Shown: one piece after another, positions 5,760 through 10,340 of the stretch | Position numbering within the stretch: the first letter of the stretch is position 1 | How the letters are laid out: each line of letters opens with the position of its first letter | NCBI GenBank assembly: GCA_964413825.1 | Contig: CAYPTS010000071.1 | Coordinates: 1 to 10,340 of the forward strand | Length of the DNA: 10,340 bases | Origin: JAFGKM01 sp964413825 | Lineage (GTDB): Bacteria; Ratteibacteria; UBA8468; B48-G9; JAFGKM01 | Direction of reading: 5' to 3' | The notes under the pieces: generated by a model | What the model saw: the letters and a program-made list of their open reading frames with translations, nothing else | Database searches by the model: none | Told to the model about the DNA's origin: nothing | Program-made: the position numbers and the translations under genes

Positions 5760-6513
5760 TTCCTTTTCCTCCGTCAAGAAAATACAAAAGTTCCCGCATA
5801 TCGTAAAACCTTTCTTCTTTGTTGGGTTTTGTTGCAGTATCAATCACATACCTGACATTTTCCGGCACATTAAACCCAAGTTCCGAATAAACTTTTTGCA
5901 TTGTCTTGCCGAAAGAATAGACGTCCGACCTGACATCCGCAGGAAGGCCTCTTTGCCTTTCAGGCGCGATATAACCTTCGGTACCGCCGCCACCCGCGCT
6001 GTTTTCCTTCTTAAAGAATCCCCTTTTCTCGGATAATCCGAAATCCGTCATTTTGATTTTATCCATGGAGTAAGAGACAAGAATGTTGGAAGGGTTAATA
6101 TCTTTGTGTATGATACCGCTTCTATGAATGTAATCCAGTCCCATTGCCGATTTTTTAAGTATTTCGATAACGTTCTGCGAATTGAAAATCTGCGGCTTCA
6201 TCCTGATTGCCTTAAGCAAATCCGTATCCAAAAATTCGGTCAATCCGAAGTAGTTCCAGTCCTGTCTCCTGACGGCATACACCCTGACCACATTGGGATG
6301 CCGGAGGGGAATGGACATCTTCACCTCTTTTACAAATCGCCTTATCTGCGACCTGTCCAATCTCCTCGGATGCAGCACTTTTACCGCTATTATGGTTTCA
6401 TATTTCGGTAGGGGGTCAATGCTTCTTGCCTTGTATACAGTGGCAAACCCTCCCGAACCGACCATGTCCTCAAGTCTGTACCCGTCTATTACGTATCCTT
6501 TTCTGATTTCCAC
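5731..6513 (-). CDS. Soluble Hanks-type Ser/Thr protein kinase
   Basis: A 260-aa protein kinase consisting of the catalytic domain alone; no transmembrane segment or sensor domain is visible. Motifs in order: glycine loop GSGGFATVYKA (19-29), ATP-binding Lys in IAVKVL (Lys45), paired Glu63 in FVKEVK, catalytic loop HKDINPSN (136-143, catalytic Asp138), DFG (157-159), GTEGYIAPE (177-185) and DVYSFG (197-202). The catalytic loop has Asn140 where most Ser/Thr kinases have Lys (HRDLKPEN), and Lys137 for the Arg of HRD. Because that Arg is replaced, activation-loop control may be non-standard. The GTG start is preferred over upstream ATGs (6552, 6528) because AGGAG lies 7 nt before it and the 6552 ATG falls inside the likely promoter. 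It is first gene of the four-gene operon. Confidence 0.9.
   Translation of the reverse strand: MEIRKGYVIDGYRLEDMVGSGGFATVYKARSIDPLPKYETIIAVKVLHPRRLDRSQIRRFVKEVKMSIPLRHPNVVRVYAVRRQDWNYFGLTEFLDTDLLKAIRMKPQIFNSQNVIEILKKSAMGLDYIHRSGIIHKDINPSNILVSYSMDKIKMTDFGLSEKRGFFKKENSAGGGGTEGYIAPERQRGLPADVRSDVYSFGKTMQKVYSELGFNVPENVRYVIDTATKPNKEERFYDMRELLYFLDGGKGNAGQSDILR
5768..5772 (-). promoter_or_regulatory. Ribosome binding site deciding the deacetylase start
   Basis: GGAGG on the minus strand, 8 nt before the ATG at 5759, located inside the 3' end of the kinase gene. It selects the 287-aa form. Confidence 0.8.
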
Positions 6514-6520
6514 TTCCCGT

Positions 6521-6525
6521 CTCCT
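6521..6525 (-). promoter_or_regulatory. Ribosome binding site deciding the kinase GTG start
   Basis: AGGAG on the minus strand, 7 nt before the GTG at 6513. No comparable site precedes the ATGs at 6552 or 6528. Confidence 0.75.
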
Positions 6526-6542
6526 CATTAAAAAAACATCTG

Positions 6543-6571
6543 ATTGTATCATAAATTTCGTTTTTAATCCA
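6543..6571 (-). promoter_or_regulatory. Likely promoter of the kinase operon
   Basis: An extended -10 TGATACAAT (minus strand, 6543-6551) with a weak TGGATT -35 at 17-bp spacing (6566-6571). Transcription would begin near 6536, about 23 nt before the kinase GTG. An A/T-rich tract (6551-6580) lies upstream and is shared with the divergent PilZ promoter. Confidence 0.5.
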
Positions 6572-6590
6572 TTTTTTTTATGCCGCCCCC

Positions 6591-6619
6591 TTGCCTTTAT
6601 CCGGAAAACGGGGTATCAT
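6591..6619 (+). promoter_or_regulatory. Likely promoter of the PilZ gene
   Basis: TTGCCT (-35, 6591-6596), a 17-bp spacer and TATCAT (-10, 6614-6619). The predicted start, near 6626, leaves a leader of only about 12 nt before the GTG at 6638, with the ribosome site at its very beginning. It is back-to-back with the kinase-operon promoter; the two -35 elements are about 20 bp apart. Confidence 0.6.
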
Positions 6620-6627
6620 TTGTTTGT

Positions 6628-6631
6628 GGAG
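6628..6631 (+). promoter_or_regulatory. Ribosome binding site deciding the PilZ gene start
   Basis: GGAG, 6 nt before the GTG at 6638. An alternative GTG at 6626 would add four residues but has no good site and coincides with the predicted transcription start. Confidence 0.65.
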
Positions 6632-6637
6632 ATAAAG

Positions 6638-7240
6638 GTGGCCGAAACAAGGAATGCCGCGCTTTATATAGACAATACAACTATTGAAGGCAGGATATCG
6701 GAAGTAGAGAAAAACGGGCAGAAAATATGTTTTGAATTGAAACCCGGTTCACCCTTTTCCACTGCGGAAATGGGAAAGCGGGCTGAACTTTTTTTTGACC
6801 AGGGAAACAACAGATACTTCATTTCCGGAAAAATCTTCTTCCAGCCGCCGTCAAAAGTAATAATAACACCTGAAACGGATGCGGAGATTGACAAGAGAAA
6901 GAGTGTAAGAAAAGAAACCCCCGCCCTGCCTGCAAGCATATCAAATACACACACGGGAGTCTTTCACAAAAAGCACATAATCAAGGGGTCCATTATCGAT
7001 ATCAGCATGAAAGGTGCACGTATAGAAACTTCCGAGCCTTTAAACAGCGATGCATCATACAACATAGAGACGGCTTTTCCTTTCCATCATGCGTCTCTTG
7101 AATTCGCCGCGTCTTTCATCGCAAAAAACTGCCTGCGGTACCATAACATATTCATACAGGGAATCGTGTTTGCAGACATGGACATCAACTCCGAAAACAA
7201 CCTAAAAAAATACCTGTTCGGGGAAAAAATGATGTTTTAA
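6638..7240 (+). CDS. PilZ-domain protein (YcgR-like architecture, c-di-GMP receptor type)
   Basis: A 200-aa soluble protein. The N-terminal half (about 1-80) is a beta-rich module of the kind preceding PilZ in YcgR-like proteins: TIEGRISEVEKNGQKICFEL, then KRAELFFDQGN and ISGKIFFQP. The C-terminal half is a PilZ domain with both c-di-GMP-binding signatures: RKSVR (RxxxR, Arg87 and Arg91) and DISMKG (DxSxxG, 121-126), followed by the usual ARIETSEPL. Proteins with this layout change motility, secretion or exopolysaccharide output when c-di-GMP binds; the target here is unknown. The GTG start at 6638 is chosen by its ribosome site. It is divergent from the kinase operon and convergent with the glycosidase gene, sharing the bases TTAA as both stop codons. 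The long frame upstream of 6626 is a shadow of the kinase gene. Confidence 0.88.
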   Translation: MAETRNAALYIDNTTIEGRISEVEKNGQKICFELKPGSPFSTAEMGKRAELFFDQGNNRYFISGKIFFQPPSKVIITPETDAEIDKRKSVRKETPALPASISNTHTGVFHKKHIIKGSIIDISMKGARIETSEPLNSDASYNIETAFPFHHASLEFAASFIAKNCLRYHNIFIQGIVFADMDINSENNLKKYLFGEKMMF

Positions 7241-10200
7241 ACCGATAGGATTTCAATACCCCCTATCCCATAATTGAAAAACGAAAACTCCTCTCTGAGA
7301 AATTCTTCGTTTTCAAACGCATTGACCCCGACCCACATGTTATCGTCTCCGTCTCTCTCGTGAAGAGGCCCCCATGAGTTCTGAAGGGATGAAACCAGTT
7401 CCACTTCTATTTTGTTTTTTCCTTTTCTTACAAACCGGGTTATATCCAACATATGCGGGTTCCACAAAATTTTTCCCGCATCCGCACCGTTTACCCTGAC
7501 GTTAAAAAGTATACCTGACGGATTCAGTATTTTCAGGAACTTTTTCCCCCCGCTTACATTCGCGTTGAATTCAGAGTTATAAACCATTCTTCCGCTGTAA
7601 AACGGGTATCCCTGCTCCACAAGCGAACCGGTTCTGATGCCCTGCCCTTCCTTCACAAGTTTTCCCGCGTACGGAGTTTCCATTTCAACTCCGAAATTTC
7701 CGACAACGTACGCCGCCTCCACCTCCGTAAGAAAGTCATACCGCACCCTGAAATCAACGACGTTCTCGCCTTTTTTTACAAGTCCGGTTATCTCGAGCTT
7801 TTCGAAACTCTTATCCCAGTGCCACCCGGTTTTCTTTTCATCGTTCAGACTTATCTTTATCCCGTTGACAAAAACCTCTCCTTTATGCATATCCTCAATG
7901 ACAAGATAGCTTTTCGGCTTATTCAGGTCGCTTGAGAATCTGTATCGCAACACGATGTCTCCGCCCTTTCCTTCAAACAGCCCCTTCCTTGCCGCCACCC
8001 ACGGCTGCCACTGAAGCGCATCGGTCGTTTTGAACCGTTCTGCAATCTTCCTGCGCACACGCCATTCCGGCTCTTCGTCCTCGAAATCCCTGCCGTCATA
8101 GGAGATGCTTATCCGGTCAAGAACAAGGACGTTGGCATCCTTCCTCTCAAATTCAAAGGTATCCGGCAGGCGGACAACCTTCGCGCTCTTGAAATCCGGT
8201 GCTCTGCTTTCCACATTCTGCACGTTTTCAAAATCATCCGTCAGTTTCAGAAGAACCGAACCCGCCGAAGGCAGAGAGAAAACGTATCTTAATTCATCTC
8301 CGCTTCTCACGGCTTCGGAAAAACATATACTGCCGTCAACAGCATCAAGAACGCATAGTTTCCTCCCGCCGGCATTCTTTACCGTAAGAACGTATTCCCG
8401 TTTATCTTCCCTGTCGGAGTTCACAACAAAAAATATCTCATCCTTACCGTCAATCCTGTGCTGGACGTAGGTATCCGGAATATTTTTACCGTCGGCGCCC
8501 CTAAGCATATAGGTTGACCGGACAAGCGAATTCACGGCATTCCGTATCGACTCCACGGAAGACGGCAGACAATGCACATTTTTATGCATCAGGATTTTTG
8601 ACCACCTGCCCTTATTCTCTATCCCGTCTATCTCTTCCGGCGGCTTGCCCAGTACAATCAGTATCCCGCCGTTCTCAACAAACTTTTCAAGCAACTCCAC
8701 CGTCTTCTCGCGCCACGTCTTGGAAGGAGGAACGACAACCACTCTATAGGACATCTTCCCTACTGCAAGGTTTTTGCCTTTCGCGTTTCCGTAATCCTCG
8801 AGAAAGCTTTCATCGCCCAGGTCGCAGTCATGGCCCGTGCTTAAAATAGCGTCCAGCGTCTTGCGCATCAGGGCATCCAGCGCATCGGCATCCGTCAGGT
8901 CGTTTACAGGGATATCGTCCGCCCTGCGCGCCGATGCCGCCCCTATCCTCCTTCCCGCAATTGCGCTTTCTATGGAATGAAGAAGGAGAATCGAGACTTC
9001 CGGTTTCCCGGAAGTAAGCGCATACGCAATCCTTGTAAAATAATCATTCAGCGCCGGCAGGTCTTTCCAATAGGTCTGCTGGTAGTTCCATACCGGCGGA
9101 TAGTCCCGCTTCCTCCTGCCCTTTGCCGAGTACCACGAAAGATGGGGGCAGAAAAAATTCGCTCCGAGAACAAGGTCATAATCGCCCAGCCACCTGAAAT
9201 CCTCAAAGGTATTGGTATGCCTGCTCACCCCGAAAATCTCTGTCAGGACAGTTTTTCTTCCCAACTGCCTTGCCGCGGAAGACACCTGCTTGCAGGTAAG
9301 CAGTATCGGAATTCTTCCAGACGTCTGCCTGCATAAATGGTCGATTCCCGGTATCTGCTGATACCTGTAATGAGCCATGACGCCGCCGCAGTGGTTTGCT
9401 ATCTGGCTGGCAAACTTATCTTCCGCATTGTAATGTCCGGTGTGCGCAATCTTGCGCTTCTCACACCAGTCGTATATAGGTTTGTCGTATGCTTCAAGAA
9501 ACTGCCTGAGAATTGCCCTGTGAACAAGAAGTCTTACGCGCCTCGCCTCTTTACCGTCAAAAAAGAGATAAGGCAGGTCTTTCCAAAAATCCCTTCCGGT
9601 CCACTTTCCATACTTTTCAGGTATTCCTTCATACCACGGAATGCCATTTTCCATACCGTATATGTTCGGCTCGTCTGTAAAAATACCCGGTATCCTTTTG
9701 CCGAATTCTTTCCCCAGACGCCTGTAGTATACATCATGCGTCAGTTCCATAAACTTCTTCACGGCTTCGGGATGCAGAAGATTTGCATACGACTCGCCGC
9801 TCCACCACGAAGTTTTCTCACTGTATCTTCTTACAAACACAAGCCGTTCGCATCGCTCAACAGATTCCAGACACTCAATCGGCACTGCCTCGATTTCTTT
9901 CAAAATCAGTCCGTCCCTTTTAATAATCTGATATGCGTACCTTATTGCCTCGTCCGCACCGGCAGAAGGGAGCGGTTCGCCGGACGCAAGGAAAAAAGCG
10001 TTAAGGCGCGTTGCCCTGTATTCATCTTTCATACCCGCAACCTGGCCGCCGGCATTTCCGCTGGGCCATAGGTCTTCATCATACAGCCACAGGTATCCGT
10101 CCTTCTTCTGCACAGACTTCACCGCCGCTTCCATCGATGCAAACCATTCGTCTCCCATATAATTGGTTATCAAACCGTGCCTCGAATGGAAAAACCCCCC

Positions 10201-10329
10201 TCCGAGTCCGACAGACAACATATCTTCCATCTGCCTTGCCGTTTCTTCGGGCGTAATCCTGTCGTTTATCGCCCAGAAAGGCGTGGGTCGCATTATTGAA
10301 GGCGGGTTTTTAAATTTTTTCATATCCAT
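7237..10329 (-). CDS. GH106-like glycoside hydrolase (putative alpha-L-rhamnosidase-type)
   Basis: A 1030-aa enzyme related to the large GH106-type family, expected to cleave alpha-L-rhamnosides or related plant or algal sugars. Family landmarks are PFWAIND (17-23), GGFFHSRHGL (45-54), WLYDEDLWPSGNAGG (81-95), FTDEPNI (217-223), TGHYNAED (297-304), LTEIFG (362-367), FFCPHLSWYS (392-401) and RKRDYPPVWNYQQ. Candidate catalytic acids are Glu220 and Glu364. An amidotransferase-like middle domain follows (YRVVVVPPS, GGILIVLG, about 525-565). The C-terminal beta-sandwich sugar-binding regions include VFVNGIKISL (about 819), VRVNGADAGKILWNP (about 945) and NSWGPLHERDGD. There is no signal peptide or membrane segment, so it should act in the cytoplasm on imported oligosaccharides. 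The start at 10329 is preferred: AGGAG (10336-10340) abuts the ATG at 10335 but lies 6 nt before the ATG at 10329. Its upstream neighbours lie outside the window. The exact substrate is uncertain. Confidence 0.85.
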   Translation of the reverse strand: MDMKKFKNPPSIMRPTPFWAINDRITPEETARQMEDMLSVGLGGGFFHSRHGLITNYMGDEWFASMEAAVKSVQKKDGYLWLYDEDLWPSGNAGGQVAGMKDEYRATRLNAFFLASGEPLPSAGADEAIRYAYQIIKRDGLILKEIEAVPIECLESVERCERLVFVRRYSEKTSWWSGESYANLLHPEAVKKFMELTHDVYYRRLGKEFGKRIPGIFTDEPNIYGMENGIPWYEGIPEKYGKWTGRDFWKDLPYLFFDGKEARRVRLLVHRAILRQFLEAYDKPIYDWCEKRKIAHTGHYNAEDKFASQIANHCGGVMAHYRYQQIPGIDHLCRQTSGRIPILLTCKQVSSAARQLGRKTVLTEIFGVSRHTNTFEDFRWLGDYDLVLGANFFCPHLSWYSAKGRRKRDYPPVWNYQQTYWKDLPALNDYFTRIAYALTSGKPEVSILLLHSIESAIAGRRIGAASARRADDIPVNDLTDADALDALMRKTLDAILSTGHDCDLGDESFLEDYGNAKGKNLAVGKMSYRVVVVPPSKTWREKTVELLEKFVENGGILIVLGKPPEEIDGIENKGRWSKILMHKNVHCLPSSVESIRNAVNSLVRSTYMLRGADGKNIPDTYVQHRIDGKDEIFFVVNSDREDKREYVLTVKNAGGRKLCVLDAVDGSICFSEAVRSGDELRYVFSLPSAGSVLLKLTDDFENVQNVESRAPDFKSAKVVRLPDTFEFERKDANVLVLDRISISYDGRDFEDEEPEWRVRRKIAERFKTTDALQWQPWVAARKGLFEGKGGDIVLRYRFSSDLNKPKSYLVIEDMHKGEVFVNGIKISLNDEKKTGWHWDKSFEKLEITGLVKKGENVVDFRVRYDFLTEVEAAYVVGNFGVEMETPYAGKLVKEGQGIRTGSLVEQGYPFYSGRMVYNSEFNANVSGGKKFLKILNPSGILFNVRVNGADAGKILWNPHMLDITRFVRKGKNKIEVELVSSLQNSWGPLHERDGDDNMWVGVNAFENEEFLREEFSFFNYGIGGIEILSV

Positions 10330-10335
10330 TTCCAT

Positions 10336-10340
10336 CTCCT
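10336..10340 (-). promoter_or_regulatory. Ribosome binding site of the glycosidase gene
   Basis: AGGAG on the minus strand at the window edge. Three in-frame ATGs follow (10335, 10329, 10323) at 0, 6 and 12 nt; the middle one has normal spacing. Confidence 0.75.

Noticed and set aside
5760..5843. N-terminal extension of the deacetylase
   Set aside because: These codons are the kinase gene read in another frame; the GGAGG site and family homology both point to the ATG at 5759.
9337..10071. Plus-strand 244-codon open frame
   Set aside because: Antisense to the conserved catalytic region of the glycosidase; no start signals or motifs.

Overview
The window looks like ordinary bacterial chromosome from a Gram-negative-type organism. 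A PilZ-domain protein, a Hanks-type kinase, extended -10 promoters and GTG starts with good Shine-Dalgarno sites fit that reading. The phylum cannot be fixed from the sequence. The large GH106-like glycosidase and the degenerate PriA suggest an uncultivated or deeply branching, carbohydrate-using lineage, but this is inference.

Layout. Positions 1-1256 (minus) hold rarA (AAA+ fork-maintenance ATPase), cut at its C-terminus by the window edge. Just upstream of it, at 1280-1426 (minus), is a candidate small Cys-rich protein gene with no ATG. Positions 1489-2024 are a non-coding array lying directly on the 3' side of a tRNA-Val(GAC) gene (2025-2101, minus). It carries three extra copies of the tRNA 3' end, two of them heading perfect 169-bp tandem repeats. 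The tRNA has its own strong promoter at 2158-2186.

Positions 2189-6513 (minus) form a tight four-gene operon, read right to left: Ser/Thr protein kinase, histone-deacetylase-family deacetylase, homocysteine S-methyltransferase-domain protein, and PriA. The genes overlap by 29 bp, are separated by 9 bp, and overlap by 14 bp. The PriA homologue keeps its zinc-binding cysteines and DNA-binding N-terminus but has lost the recognisable ATPase/helicase motifs, so it is probably not a motor.

Positions 6514-6637 form a divergent promoter region. A PilZ (c-di-GMP receptor type) gene runs right (6638-7240) and ends tail-to-tail, sharing TTAA, with a 1030-residue cytoplasmic GH106-like glycoside hydrolase gene (7237-10329, minus).

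How they fit together: rarA and priA both concern stalled forks, on either side of the tRNA locus. The kinase and deacetylase are a possible post-translational control pair co-translated with a C1/methionine enzyme. The PilZ gene is divergent from the kinase operon. The glycosidase appears to be a separate catabolic unit whose upstream context lies outside the window. The signals most worth a second look are the tRNA-tail repeat array, the motif-dead PriA and the small Cys-rich frame.
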